This document shows, piece by piece, positions 1 through 8,053 of a DNA stretch of 64,000 nucleotides; position 1 is the stretch's first letter; each line of letters begins with the position of its first letter. The position numbers and the translations under genes are program-made. Below the pieces are notes generated by a model. The model worked only from the letters and a program-made list of their open reading frames with translations, was not told the origin of the DNA and did no database searches. The stretch covers positions 1 to 64,000 of the forward strand of contig CANMSL010000007.1 in NCBI GenBank assembly GCA_947500505.1. The letters run 5' to 3'. Source of the stretch: an uncultured Aquimarina sp. (GTDB lineage: Bacteria; Bacteroidota; Bacteroidia; Flavobacteriales; Flavobacteriaceae).

Positions 1-342
1 TTTCAACACTTTAATTTACTAAAAATCTATCTTTTTTGTTATAAAAATCTTATCAAATATTAATCGAACTCAGGTTACTAGTAGTGGTAGTTACATTTTT
101 TGTTTGGTATATTCCAGAAGCTATTAAGCTAAAAATGAGATACTGGTGGATATTTATTCCACTTAAGTTATGGTTGCTATTGCCTTTGCATTTCCTTTAT
201 TTTTATATTTCAGGACGCATCTAATAGAGAAACAAAGTATTGTTGATCTATAGCATTGGATTTAGATAATAAAGTAGTGTTAATACAACTAGATCATGTA
301 ATAAGAATTAGTAAATTTCTGCATCATTTATAAATAATAATT
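1..342. other. Left-edge intergenic region with a possible gene remnant
   Basis: AT-rich DNA with no clear gene. A stop-free frame on the + strand from 45 to 224 encodes a very hydrophobic stretch with two likely membrane segments and a positively charged linker, ending in TAA at 222-224. Its only ATG (135) leaves 29 residues, so it may be the 3' remnant of a membrane-protein gene, or chance. Nothing else is visible before the DinB-like gene. Confidence 0.3.
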
Positions 343-855
343 ATGCAATCGTTACTTGCTCCAGAAGAATATGATCCATATTATGGTGCTTACATTGATA
401 AAGCCGAAAGTACTAATATTTTAGAAGCTTTACTGTTGGGGAAACAGAATTTTATCGATTTTGTAAATGCAATTCCAAACAAAAAATGGATCTATAGCTA
501 TGGAAAAGGTAAGTGGACAATTGCCGAGGTATTGCAACATATTATTGATACAGAACGGATATTTGCATATCGCGCACTTCGTTTTGCAAGAAAAGATAAA
601 AACGCATTAATGGGATTCGATCAGGATGAGTATGTCCCTAATTCGAACGCAAATAATTATAGTAAGTCAGAATTAATAGCCGATTTTGAAGCTGTACGAA
701 ATAGTTCTACAGCATTATTTAAAAGTTTTACAGAGGATATGCTGATTCAGATAGGAGTGGCGAGTGGCAGTCCAATGAGCACCAGAGCAGTAGGTTACAT
801 ACTTTCTGGTCATCAGAAACATCATCTGGATGTTATTAATGCTCGGTATTTATAA
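343..855 (+). CDS. DinB-like (DinB_2/YfiT) metal-binding four-helix protein
   Basis: The 170-residue length and helical pattern fit the DinB/YfiT superfamily, whose members bind a divalent metal with three histidines at one end of a four-helix bundle. The expected ligands are visible: H66 in the LQHIIDTER segment, and H157 and H161 in the C-terminal GHQKHH segment. Family members include thiol-dependent transferases and stress-induced proteins; the substrate cannot be read from the sequence. There is no signal peptide, so it is cytoplasmic. The next gene starts 7 bases after the stop in another frame, which suggests co-transcription. Confidence 0.85.
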   Translation: MQSLLAPEEYDPYYGAYIDKAESTNILEALLLGKQNFIDFVNAIPNKKWIYSYGKGKWTIAEVLQHIIDTERIFAYRALRFARKDKNALMGFDQDEYVPNSNANNYSKSELIADFEAVRNSSTALFKSFTEDMLIQIGVASGSPMSTRAVGYILSGHQKHHLDVINARYL

Positions 856-862
856 TAATTCA

Positions 863-1234
863 ATGACTAAAGAAGAGGTAGCCCAAAAGTATCTTTCCTT
901 TTTAGAAAAAGGAGGAGAAGATAAAATAATTGATCTTTTTACAGATAGTGGAATTGTAGTTTCTCCATTATACGGGGTACTGTCTGCCAAAGAATTTTAT
1001 AAAACACTATTAGCAGATACAAAATCATCTGAGCTTCATTTCGATGGATTGTTTTTTGAGAAAAATACCAATAGAATTTCGTTGCTTTTTGATTATAAAT
1101 GGACCTTTAAAAATAATGAGCAAGTAGATTTTAAAGTGGTTGATGTTTTAGAGCTGACTTCTCAAAATAAAATTGAAAAACTTACTATAATTTATGATAC
1201 TGTAAATACACGAAATTTACTTAAGAAGCGTTAG
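863..1234 (+). CDS. NTF2-like (SnoaL-type) small protein
   Basis: This 123-residue protein has the NTF2/SnoaL pattern: N-terminal helices (EEVAQKYLSFLEKGGEDKI), a 'LFTDSGIVVSPLYG' strand-loop, and a C-terminal sheet of alternating polar and hydrophobic residues. The family holds small cone-shaped folds used as enzymes or ligand binders; no catalytic residues can be assigned. The ATG at 863 is preferred over an upstream in-frame TTG at 830, because the family normally starts at 'MTKEEVA' and the longer form would overlap the DinB-like gene. It lies just downstream of that gene and probably shares its transcript. Confidence 0.7.
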   Translation: MTKEEVAQKYLSFLEKGGEDKIIDLFTDSGIVVSPLYGVLSAKEFYKTLLADTKSSELHFDGLFFEKNTNRISLLFDYKWTFKNNEQVDFKVVDVLELTSQNKIEKLTIIYDTVNTRNLLKKR

Positions 1235-1240
1235 TATGGT

Positions 1241-2032
1241 TTATAACAAAGAGACGTTGTCTTCTTCTCGTAACAGCAAAAAAAAGTAAGTGGAAAAATC
1301 AAAGGTTCTTAGCCCGTTTTTACCAAAAGTTTGACCTACAAAGTTTTTAGTTAGTCCTTCTCTGGTAACTTGATGTATATGAAAGGCTCTTGAATATTCC
1401 TTGAAGTCTTTGGCCTTGAAAGTATGATATTCATCAAATGCATCAATTGCAAAAATACTGATTCTTAAATGTTCAGCAACTTCCACATCAAACCTAGATA
1501 CCGATCTTAGGTTTTTTTTATTTTTCCGTTCTTCTTTAGGGTGTCCATGAAGTTGCGCCAGGAGCATAAGCCCTTCCCCAACTCTTGGAGCACTATTGGG
1601 TCCTACACCGTAAGTACTAATGACAATCTCTATACTGGATTTTAATTTCGGAATCCAATCTCTTACGGCAAATATTTTTCCGGTATTAACATTTAAAACA
1701 ATGAAGACCTGGTTTTCTAATCCCTCTTTCATAGTATCATCAGCTAGCCTTTGGATTTCTTTCTGTATCTGAATTTCATCAACGGAAATTACGGAACTAT
1801 TTTTATGTAATTCTTGAATTCCCGGAATCGACGTAACTCCACCTTTTTCTTCAATAACATAGTCCCATTCTCTTCTGTCAATCACTCTAAGGTTATCTGT
1901 TTCAGAGCCATCCGAGCCTAATTGTTTTCCCGTGACTCGATCGATATAATAATCACCAAATGGAGCTGTAAAAGAAAAAACTGGTAAAAAAAAGAATAAA
2001 CTAAGACTAATGGATAGTATGCTTTTAATCAT
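1241..2032 (-). CDS. Secreted protein with JAMM/JAB-like motif, unknown function
   Basis: The protein has 263 residues. Residues 1-21 form a signal peptide (hydrophobic core SILSISLSLFFFLPVFSF), so it is exported. Near residue 27 is a 'DYYIDRVTGKQLGSDGS' segment of a kind often found in DUF4329/toxin-associated proteins. Residues 106-182 carry a JAMM-like arrangement: a possible upstream glutamate (E106), then H162-G-H164-P, then S179 and D182 in SRFDVEVAEHL, followed by a hydrophobic strand (ISIFAIDAFD). In JAMM proteins E, HxH and D bind and activate zinc. This is a motif reading only and family membership is not certain. It is the last gene of a leftward set with two hydrolases, 26 bases after the preceding gene. 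Confidence 0.6.
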   Translation of the reverse strand: MIKSILSISLSLFFFLPVFSFTAPFGDYYIDRVTGKQLGSDGSETDNLRVIDRREWDYVIEEKGGVTSIPGIQELHKNSSVISVDEIQIQKEIQRLADDTMKEGLENQVFIVLNVNTGKIFAVRDWIPKLKSSIEIVISTYGVGPNSAPRVGEGLMLLAQLHGHPKEERKNKKNLRSVSRFDVEVAEHLRISIFAIDAFDEYHTFKAKDFKEYSRAFHIHQVTREGLTKNFVGQTFGKNGLRTFDFSTYFFLLLREEDNVSLL

Positions 2033-2058
2033 ATAGATATATTTTGTAATATCTAAAT

Positions 2059-2694
2059 TTAAACAATATTTTGTAAAGTCTCGATATCCAGCTCATGACC
2101 TCCGGGATGTATTCTAAACTGTATTTGAGGTAAAATACCTTTTACCCGAATTTTTTCAGCGTTTACTTTATCTATTTCAAAGTAAGGATCTTTTTCTCCT
2201 AAGATATGTGTCACCTTGGTTTTATTAGTCAGAAAAGCAAAATCTTCTCTATCTAATTCCTTTGGAAATCCCCCGGAAATCATCACAAAACCATCAGGTT
2301 GTATCTTTCTGGTAGCGATCCATCTGCTGGCAATACTTACACCTTGTGAATATCCCAAAACAACAAACTTAACCTTATCAGGAATATTTTCTGCCTCCAT
2401 AACAGAATCTACGTAATTCAGTACATTTTTAGTTTCGGTTTTAGTGTTTTCTTTGGTTAACCAGCTAGAACCTACTTTCTTATACTCATTATTTTTATAA
2501 TACTTAGATGGAGCTTGAGGTGCAATAATATAGTTTTCTTGAGGATCAAGACTTTGAAACAATCGTATAAAATACCTGCTTAGATATCCAATTCCGTGAA
2601 AAACTAGCCAAACCGTTGTCGTTTTGGAAGTAAACTCATTTAGGGTATCATAGGTATTTATGGATTGATAAACAACCTCTTTTTGCATAATCAA
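2059..2694 (-). CDS. Alpha/beta hydrolase, carboxylesterase/phospholipase-like
   Basis: The 211-residue length and layout match the small cytosolic carboxylesterase/phospholipase family. The oxyanion region is LVFHGIGY (30-37), the nucleophile elbow is GYSQG with S116, the acid is probably in GEKDPYFE, and the base is H200 in HPGGHELD. No signal peptide is present. The substrate is unknown; small esters or lysophospholipids are typical. The start is ATG at 2694 or the next Met (MQKEVV) two codons later. The gene follows another hydrolase by only 6 bases and is probably in the TetR-led transcript. Confidence 0.8.
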   Translation of the reverse strand: MIMQKEVVYQSINTYDTLNEFTSKTTTVWLVFHGIGYLSRYFIRLFQSLDPQENYIIAPQAPSKYYKNNEYKKVGSSWLTKENTKTETKNVLNYVDSVMEAENIPDKVKFVVLGYSQGVSIASRWIATRKIQPDGFVMISGGFPKELDREDFAFLTNKTKVTHILGEKDPYFEIDKVNAEKIRVKGILPQIQFRIHPGGHELDIETLQNIV

Positions 2695-2700
2695 TAAATT

Positions 2701-3549
2701 TTATAGTTGAAACCATTCATCTATTAAGGGCCACAAGATATTCTGATTTTTCTTTCTAAAAAAATCAAAATGCCCAATTGTTTTTAGATTGTAATTTGAT
2801 GGTTGCAAGTGCTTTCTAATAGTTTTTGCGTTGCGATATACTCGATCTGCTAAAATATCTACTGATTTTTTAGGAGCAAAAAGATCATCATCTATACTGA
2901 TGAGCAACATTGGTGCTGTGATATTCTCGTAATAAGTTTCAGAATCTCCTTTCGTAAAATGTAGCATAGAATCCGGATGTAGCAGGAAAGTAGCCCAATC
3001 TTTTGCTGCTTTGGTCGTAAGAGGTCTTCCAAGTCCAAACCAACTTGATGGGTAGTATCCTAAGATCGATGTGGTAAGTGTTACAAATATCTTAAAATTT
3101 AAGTAGATCAAAGCACGCATTCTGGGAGTAAAATGTTTGTAAAACCCAAACTGAGATCCTATAGTAAGATATTTGTCATAATATTGATAAGCATCACTAA
3201 AACCTACACTGTTTCCACCATAACTATGACCTATCATATACTGCTTGTTATTAGGAAATTCTTCTTTTACATATTCGGATACAGCTTTAAAATCCATTGC
3301 CCACGAAAAGAAACCATATTCTTTTAAGGATTGAATGCTCTGGGATGTGGATTTACCAATACTTCGGTAATCAAATGTAAATACATTACAACCTTTTTCA
3401 GAAAGGTATAATGCCATATTGAAGTAAAATTTTTGCGGGACTGCTACAGCAGGAGCAAATACGACGGTTTTATGATTTGGCAATTCCGGAATAAATTCGT
3501 GCACCGAAATTGGGTATCCATCACAGGATCTAACAGTAAAGGATTCCAT
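2701..3549 (-). CDS. Alpha/beta hydrolase (serine hydrolase, S33-like)
   Basis: This 282-residue protein shows the alpha/beta hydrolase order: early strand FAPAVAVPQ, then FTFDYRSIGKS (57-67), nucleophile elbow GHSYGG with S109, a lid-like middle section, an acid strand (LLISIDDDLFAP) and the base H260 in IGHFDFF. It resembles the group of predicted hydrolases in COG4757. It is cytoplasmic. Its start lies 2 bases after the TetR stop, so the two are almost certainly co-transcribed. The TetR protein may sense a lipid or ester handled by this enzyme, but this is inference. Confidence 0.8.
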   Translation of the reverse strand: MESFTVRSCDGYPISVHEFIPELPNHKTVVFAPAVAVPQKFYFNMALYLSEKGCNVFTFDYRSIGKSTSQSIQSLKEYGFFSWAMDFKAVSEYVKEEFPNNKQYMIGHSYGGNSVGFSDAYQYYDKYLTIGSQFGFYKHFTPRMRALIYLNFKIFVTLTTSILGYYPSSWFGLGRPLTTKAAKDWATFLLHPDSMLHFTKGDSETYYENITAPMLLISIDDDLFAPKKSVDILADRVYRNAKTIRKHLQPSNYNLKTIGHFDFFRKKNQNILWPLIDEWFQL

Positions 3550-3551
3550 AG

Positions 3552-4115
3552 TTATGCTTTTAATAGTATTTTTTCCATTCTGGAAACTGCATTATTAATA
3601 TATTTATGATCATTGTAGATACGCATCAATAAAATCCCACCTTCCAGATCTTGAACCATTTGCTCTGCAAGAGCTAATGATTGCTCTTTAGAATAATTTG
3701 GCTCTAACAAAATCTGTAAACCTGCGATAAAATCTTCAAAAAAATACCTGATCTCATCCTTATATACAGGATCGAGATGTGCAGTTTCAAGGGCTGTATT
3801 TGCCATAATACAACCACTATTAGCGTTTTTAAACATTGTATTAATTAGCTTATGTATTTTTTCAAGTTTTTGCAGAATTGTAAGGCTACTGTTTTCAATT
3901 ACCTTGAATAGATTATGTCTAAAATAGCTGTTCACGGTAGCTAAGACCTCTTTTATTAACTGTTCTTTATTGTCAAAGTAGTAGTAAAAATGTGATTTTT
4001 CAATGTCACAGGCTTTAGCTAATTCACTCATACTGCTTTTAGAAACACCACGTTCCCTAAGAATAGGAATTACTTTACGCAGTACTTCTTCTTTAGATGT
4101 TTTGGCTTTAGGCAT
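3552..4115 (-). CDS. TetR/AcrR family transcriptional regulator
   Basis: The 187-residue protein has the TetR layout: an N-terminal helix-turn-helix (about residues 8-52, with GVSKSSMSELAKACDIEKSHFYYYFDNKEQLI) and an all-helical ligand domain. The C-terminal part (GCIMANTALE, FFEDFIAGLQ) is like the TetR_C group found in AcrR-like repressors. An 8-bp palindrome GAACGTTC lies just upstream of its start and is a good autoregulatory operator. The two hydrolase genes follow with 2- and 6-base spacings, so it probably controls them. The divergent menI gene starts 84 bases away and might also be affected. Confidence 0.88.
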   Translation of the reverse strand: MPKAKTSKEEVLRKVIPILRERGVSKSSMSELAKACDIEKSHFYYYFDNKEQLIKEVLATVNSYFRHNLFKVIENSSLTILQKLEKIHKLINTMFKNANSGCIMANTALETAHLDPVYKDEIRYFFEDFIAGLQILLEPNYSKEQSLALAEQMVQDLEGGILLMRIYNDHKYINNAVSRMEKILLKA

Positions 4116-4119
4116 TTTA

Positions 4120-4136
4120 TTGAACGTTCGTTAAAA
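4120..4136. promoter_or_regulatory. Candidate TetR operator
   Basis: The sequence contains GAACGTTC at 4122-4129, a perfect 8-bp palindrome followed by GTTAAA, directly upstream of the tetR start at 4115 and in the tetR-menI divergent gap. Position and symmetry fit a TetR-family operator. This is not proven from sequence alone. Confidence 0.5.
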
Positions 4137-4199
4137 TAATAAATAAATATAGTTAGAATAATTTAATGTCATTGTTTATTTTTACTTAAAATTTAGAAA

Positions 4200-4628
4200 A
4201 TGATACATTCTACAGAAGAGGAAATACTAAAGCAATGTGCAAAAATGTGCAAAAATACGCTGATGGAAACGTTGGATATTTCTTTTTGTGAAGTAGGTAA
4301 AGATTATTTAGTGGCAAAGATGCCTGTTACTCCCAGAGTTCATCAGCCAGATGGTGTGCTACACGGAGGAGCTATGGTTGCTCTTGCAGAAAGCGTGGGT
4401 AGTGCAGCTTCACATATTTTCTTAGATACTAAAAAATTCTACATCAGGGGTTTGGAGATTTCTGCTAACCACGTAAAAAGTATTAAAGAAGGATATGTGT
4501 ATGCCAGAGCAGAGATTGTTCATCAAGGTAGAACCACACAGCTTTGGGATATTAAATTACGCAGTGAAGAAGGGAATTTAATTTCAGTTGTTAAATTGAC
4601 TACGATTGCATTATCGAAAGTGAAATAG
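4200..4628 (+). CDS. menI: 1,4-dihydroxy-2-naphthoyl-CoA thioesterase (hotdog fold)
   Basis: The 142-residue hotdog protein is close to E. coli YdiI/MenI along its whole length. It shows the VHQPDGVLHGGAMVALAES core with H55, GG 56-57 and the catalytic glutamate E64, and a GLEISANHVKSIKEG strand matching the YdiI pattern. The enzyme hydrolyses DHNA-CoA to 1,4-dihydroxy-2-naphthoate, the step before prenylation in menaquinone synthesis. It acts in the cytoplasm, probably as a tetramer. menF begins 1 base after the stop, so the two are translationally linked. The genomic place next to menF and menD makes the menaquinone role much more likely than a phenylacetate PaaI role. Confidence 0.85.
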   Translation: MIHSTEEEILKQCAKMCKNTLMETLDISFCEVGKDYLVAKMPVTPRVHQPDGVLHGGAMVALAESVGSAASHIFLDTKKFYIRGLEISANHVKSIKEGYVYARAEIVHQGRTTQLWDIKLRSEEGNLISVVKLTTIALSKVK

Positions 4629-4629
4629 G

Positions 4630-5709
4630 ATGGATATTTTCGCTTTTTATCAAAAAGTTCAATCCCAATTGAATCAACAATTGCCATTCGTGGTATACAG
4701 AAAGTCAGGAGAAAATAATCTACAAGTTTTCTTTCAGCATGACGATTCCTTATACGAAGCTGATTCATATGACACTTCAGGTTTTATTTTTGCTCCTTTT
4801 AGTAAAGAAAATAAAACTATATTAATACCTTCGGATAAGAGTACTTACTACACTACCTTTCTTTCTAACGATGGGCATATCGTTGAAAAAGTTGACGCTA
4901 AATTGCAGAATTCTATTGATAATAACTATAAAAAAAAGCATCTAAGGTTGGTGAATAATGCGATTAGGGCTATCCATCAAAAGATCTTTAAAAAAGTAGT
5001 ACTATCCAGAAAAGAAAAAGTGTCTTTTTCTGGTAAAAATCCCTTAGAAGTTTTTCAGTTATTAAGTACTGATTACCCTGATGCCTTTGTTTATTATTGG
5101 TACCATCCTAAGATAGGAACCTGGCTTGGTGCCACCCCAGAAACTTTAGTTACTATCAAAGAGGATAGATTCTTTACCATGGCATTAGCTGGCACCCAAC
5201 CTTATACTGACTCCCTTAATGTCGATTGGGGAACAAAGGATATTGAAGAACAAGCTATTGTAACGGATTTTATTTTTAATGAACTTTCGTCAAAATGTAA
5301 AAACATCACGAAGTCTGAAGCCTATACGTATAAAGCCGGTACACTATTACATTTAAGAACAGATATAAAAGGTACCCTGAAAAACAAAAAATCGAATATT
5401 GCAGATATTATAAAAGTGTTACATCCAACACCTGCAGTATGTGGTTTGCCCAAAGAAGAAGCAAGGCGTTTTATTTTAGAAAAAGAACCATATGAAAGGA
5501 AATATTATACAGGATTTTTGGGAGAATTATGTTTGAATGAAGATGGGATCATAGCATCCAATCTATATGTGAATTTAAGATGTATGGAGATTCAGGATGA
5601 AAACGCTTTGATTTACGTTGGTGGAGGAATTACTAAAGATTCTATTGCAGAAAAGGAATGGGAAGAGACCGTCAGAAAAACGGAAACGATGAAAAGGGTT
5701 TTACAATGA
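4630..5709 (+). CDS. menF: Isochorismate synthase
   Basis: The 359-residue protein is a chorismate-binding enzyme. Motifs are the base lysine region KKVVLSRKEKV, GTWLGATPETL, the ALAGTQPY segment, HPTPAVCGLPKEEA and the ERKYYTGFLGE/YVGGGITKDS end. The HPTPAVCG form favours isochorismate synthase over anthranilate or aminodeoxychorismate synthases. It converts chorismate to isochorismate with magnesium, the first step to menaquinone. It lacks the long N-terminal extension of some homologs but is normal for Bacteroidetes. It lies between menI (1 base away) and menD (57 bases away), which settles its pathway. Confidence 0.92.
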   Translation: MDIFAFYQKVQSQLNQQLPFVVYRKSGENNLQVFFQHDDSLYEADSYDTSGFIFAPFSKENKTILIPSDKSTYYTTFLSNDGHIVEKVDAKLQNSIDNNYKKKHLRLVNNAIRAIHQKIFKKVVLSRKEKVSFSGKNPLEVFQLLSTDYPDAFVYYWYHPKIGTWLGATPETLVTIKEDRFFTMALAGTQPYTDSLNVDWGTKDIEEQAIVTDFIFNELSSKCKNITKSEAYTYKAGTLLHLRTDIKGTLKNKKSNIADIIKVLHPTPAVCGLPKEEARRFILEKEPYERKYYTGFLGELCLNEDGIIASNLYVNLRCMEIQDENALIYVGGGITKDSIAEKEWEETVRKTETMKRVLQ

Positions 5710-5724
5710 AATATTATTAAAAGA

Positions 5725-5758
5725 TTTTGGCTTTAATTACCTTGATATTGTAATTTAG
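5725..5758 (+). promoter_or_regulatory. Possible promoter before menD
   Basis: TTTTG (5725-5729), a 21-base spacer and TAATTTAG (5751-5758) resemble the Bacteroidetes -33/-7 elements with one mismatch in the -7 box. It would allow menD to be transcribed separately from menI-menF. Confidence 0.35.
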
Positions 5759-5766
5759 CAACACGA

Positions 5767-7491
5767 ATGAAGAAACGTTTATATTCTAAAATCCCTTTAT
5801 CGCAGACTATTGTTGCACTATGCGAAGCAAAAGGAATCCATCATATTGTCATATCTCCCGGATCCAGAAATGCACCTTTGACTATAGGATTTACGGAAAA
5901 TCCCAATATGTATTGTTATAGCATTGTAGATGAGCGATGTGCTGCTTTTTTTGCTTTGGGGATTGCACAACAGATTAAGAAACCTGTAGCATTAGTTTGT
6001 ACATCCGGAAGCGCGTTGTTAAATTATTATCCGGCAATTTCTGAAGCATTTTATAGTGATATTCCACTAGTTGTGCTAAGTGCGGATAGACCTATTGAGC
6101 GTATCGATATCGGAGATGGTCAAACCATACGCCAGAAAAATGTATTTGAAAATCATATTATGTATTCTGCTAACTTGTATTCCGAAATTGTTCCGGAAAT
6201 TCAGGTGCACGACATTAAAATAAAACAGAAGCAACACGAGGCACAAAAGCACAATGAAAGGGAGATAAATATTGCACTTAATATTTCTATAGAAAAAAAA
6301 GGTCCTGTTCATATTAATGTTCCTTTTTATGAGCCATTATATGATACGTTAGAACATCCTACTAGTATTCCTAAGAATATTCCTATAGAGCATATTGAAC
6401 ATCGCATTTCTGAAACCTTAAGATCGAATATGCTTTATGAATGGAATAAAGCGAATCGTAAAATTATATTGATTGGTGTTAATTCGCCAAACAACATAGA
6501 ACAGAAATGGATTGATCATTTCGCAGAGGATCCTTCTGTATTAGTTTTGACAGAAACTACTTCTAATATTTATCACCCTACTCATATAAACTGTATTGAT
6601 CAATTAATTACCCCACTAAATGATGAAGAATTTAAAGTACTACAACCAGATATTCTACTAACTTTTGGAGGTATGGTGGTTTCTAAAAGAATTAAAACCT
6701 TTTTAAGAAATTATCAACCAAAAGTTCATTGGCATATAGATGAAAAGAAAGCATATGATACTTATTTTTGCTTAACAGAACACATAAAAATGAATCCTAA
6801 TTCGTTTTTTTCTAATTTCTTGATTAATGCCTTACAAGTTAAGAATGATTATAAATCTTTTTGGATTTCCATAAGAGATCAGAGAAGAATGAGGCACCGT
6901 GAATATCTAGAGACAATAGAATTCACGGATCTCAAGGTGTTCGAAACTTTGTTTGATTATATTCCTGATCATCAGATGATACAATTGAGTAATAGTTCAA
7001 CGGTAAGATATGCTCAGTTGTTTTCCCTCAATCCTACATTTAGTGTATACTGTAATAGAGGAACCAGCGGTATCGATGGCAGTACATCTACCGCAATTGG
7101 TGCAGCTGTAGTTTCTGGAATTCCCACCACTTTAATAACCGGTGATCTTAGTTTCTTTTACGATAGCAATGGGTTGTGGAATGATACTATACCAGCGAAT
7201 TTTAGAATTATTCTAATCAATAATGGAGGAGGTGGAATATTTAGGATATTACCCGGTAAATCAGAGAGTGATAATTTCAGTACCTTTTTTGAGACAAAAC
7301 ATAATTTAGATGCAGAACATCTCTGCGATATGTTTCGTATTGGATATCATCAGGCAAATGAAATAGAAGGGTTTGTGAAAGGTATAAAAAATCTTTATAA
7401 AGATCATGATTCTCCACAGTTATTAGAAGTTTTCACTCCTAGAAAAATCAATGATAGTGTTTTAATCGATTATTTTAAGTGTTTTGTCTAA
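5767..7491 (+). CDS. menD: SEPHCHC synthase (2-succinyl-5-enolpyruvyl-6-hydroxy-3-cyclohexene-1-carboxylate synthase)
   Basis: The 574-residue thiamine-diphosphate enzyme joins 2-oxoglutarate to isochorismate to give SEPHCHC. The N-terminal pyrimidine-binding domain shows the HHIVISPGSRNAPLT and VDERCAAFFALGIAQ segments, with the conserved glutamate in the latter, and CTSGSALLNYYPAISEAFYS. The central domain is followed by the pyrophosphate domain with TGDLSFFYDSNGLWND and INNGGGGIF, the magnesium and ThDP motif. The product of MenF is its substrate, so the gene order follows the pathway. The length and all motifs are intact, so an active cytoplasmic enzyme is expected. Confidence 0.95.
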   Translation: MKKRLYSKIPLSQTIVALCEAKGIHHIVISPGSRNAPLTIGFTENPNMYCYSIVDERCAAFFALGIAQQIKKPVALVCTSGSALLNYYPAISEAFYSDIPLVVLSADRPIERIDIGDGQTIRQKNVFENHIMYSANLYSEIVPEIQVHDIKIKQKQHEAQKHNEREINIALNISIEKKGPVHINVPFYEPLYDTLEHPTSIPKNIPIEHIEHRISETLRSNMLYEWNKANRKIILIGVNSPNNIEQKWIDHFAEDPSVLVLTETTSNIYHPTHINCIDQLITPLNDEEFKVLQPDILLTFGGMVVSKRIKTFLRNYQPKVHWHIDEKKAYDTYFCLTEHIKMNPNSFFSNFLINALQVKNDYKSFWISIRDQRRMRHREYLETIEFTDLKVFETLFDYIPDHQMIQLSNSSTVRYAQLFSLNPTFSVYCNRGTSGIDGSTSTAIGAAVVSGIPTTLITGDLSFFYDSNGLWNDTIPANFRIILINNGGGGIFRILPGKSESDNFSTFFETKHNLDAEHLCDMFRIGYHQANEIEGFVKGIKNLYKDHDSPQLLEVFTPRKINDSVLIDYFKCFV

Positions 7492-7542
7492 AAAAGCAAG
7501 TATAATATAATTTATAATAGAATTATTCATTAATAAATAGAT

Positions 7543-7550
7543 TATATTTG
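7543..7550 (+). promoter_or_regulatory. -7 promoter box of the DUF2853 gene
   Basis: The sequence is TATATTTG, a perfect match to the Bacteroidetes -7 consensus TAnnTTTG, 44 bases before the ATG. No convincing -33 element is visible. Confidence 0.5.
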
Positions 7551-7594
7551 AGATAGCTTAATAAATTAACTAAAACCTAAAACATTATCATCCT

Positions 7595-7936
7595 ATGAGT
7601 AAAAGAGACGAATTAATCACTAAGTATGCAGCTGATATCAAAGATAAAATCGGTCAAACACCTGACATGGATTTTTTAACCAAAGTAACTATTGGCTGCG
7701 GACCTTCTATTTATAATAAAGATGCCGCTACAGTATCAGGAAGTGATGAGGCAGAATTAGAAACCGTAAAGAAAAATTTCCTAATCAAAAAGTTAGGTCT
7801 TTCTGATGGACCAAAATTAGATGAGGCAATAGCTTCTGTGATGGATGCTTATGGTAAGTCAAATCGCAATAAGTACAGAGCAGTGGTATATTACCTTTTA
7901 GCGAAACATTTCGGAAAAGAATCTGTTTATAAATAA
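7595..7936 (+). CDS. DUF2853 family protein
   Basis: This 113-residue, mostly helical cytoplasmic protein matches DUF2853 across its full length: the SKRDELITKYAADIK start, a 'KVTIGCGPSIYNKDAATVSGSD' middle and a 'YRAVVYYLLAKHFGKE' end. The function of this Bacteroidetes/proteobacterial family is unknown. It has its own -7 box upstream and a strong terminator downstream, so it is probably a single-gene transcript. Confidence 0.85.
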   Translation: MSKRDELITKYAADIKDKIGQTPDMDFLTKVTIGCGPSIYNKDAATVSGSDEAELETVKKNFLIKKLGLSDGPKLDEAIASVMDAYGKSNRNKYRAVVYYLLAKHFGKESVYK

Positions 7937-7957
7937 AATTCATATCCTGAAAAATTT

Positions 7958-7987
7958 AAAGGTGTTCTTCGAGGAACACCTTTTTTT
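7958..7987 (+). terminator. Rho-independent terminator after the DUF2853 gene
   Basis: A perfect 10-bp stem (AAAGGTGTTC / GAACACCTTT) with a six-base TTCGAG loop is followed by a T run. It lies 22 bases after the stop codon. Confidence 0.9.
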
Positions 7988-8030
7988 ACTTTAATTTGGT
8001 CATTCAGAAAGTTAAACCGGGGTAAACAAT

Positions 8031-8038
8031 TATCTTTG
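8031..8038 (+). promoter_or_regulatory. -7 promoter box of the CvfB-like gene
   Basis: TATCTTTG matches the TAnnTTTG consensus exactly, 16 bases before the ATG at 8054, which would give a very short leader. A -33 element is not clear. Confidence 0.5.
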
Positions 8039-8053
8039 CGCAAAAATTAGAAC

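Noticed and set aside
6076..6312. Open frame on the minus strand inside menD
   Set aside because: It is a chance frame opposite a conserved coding sequence, with no homology or promoter.
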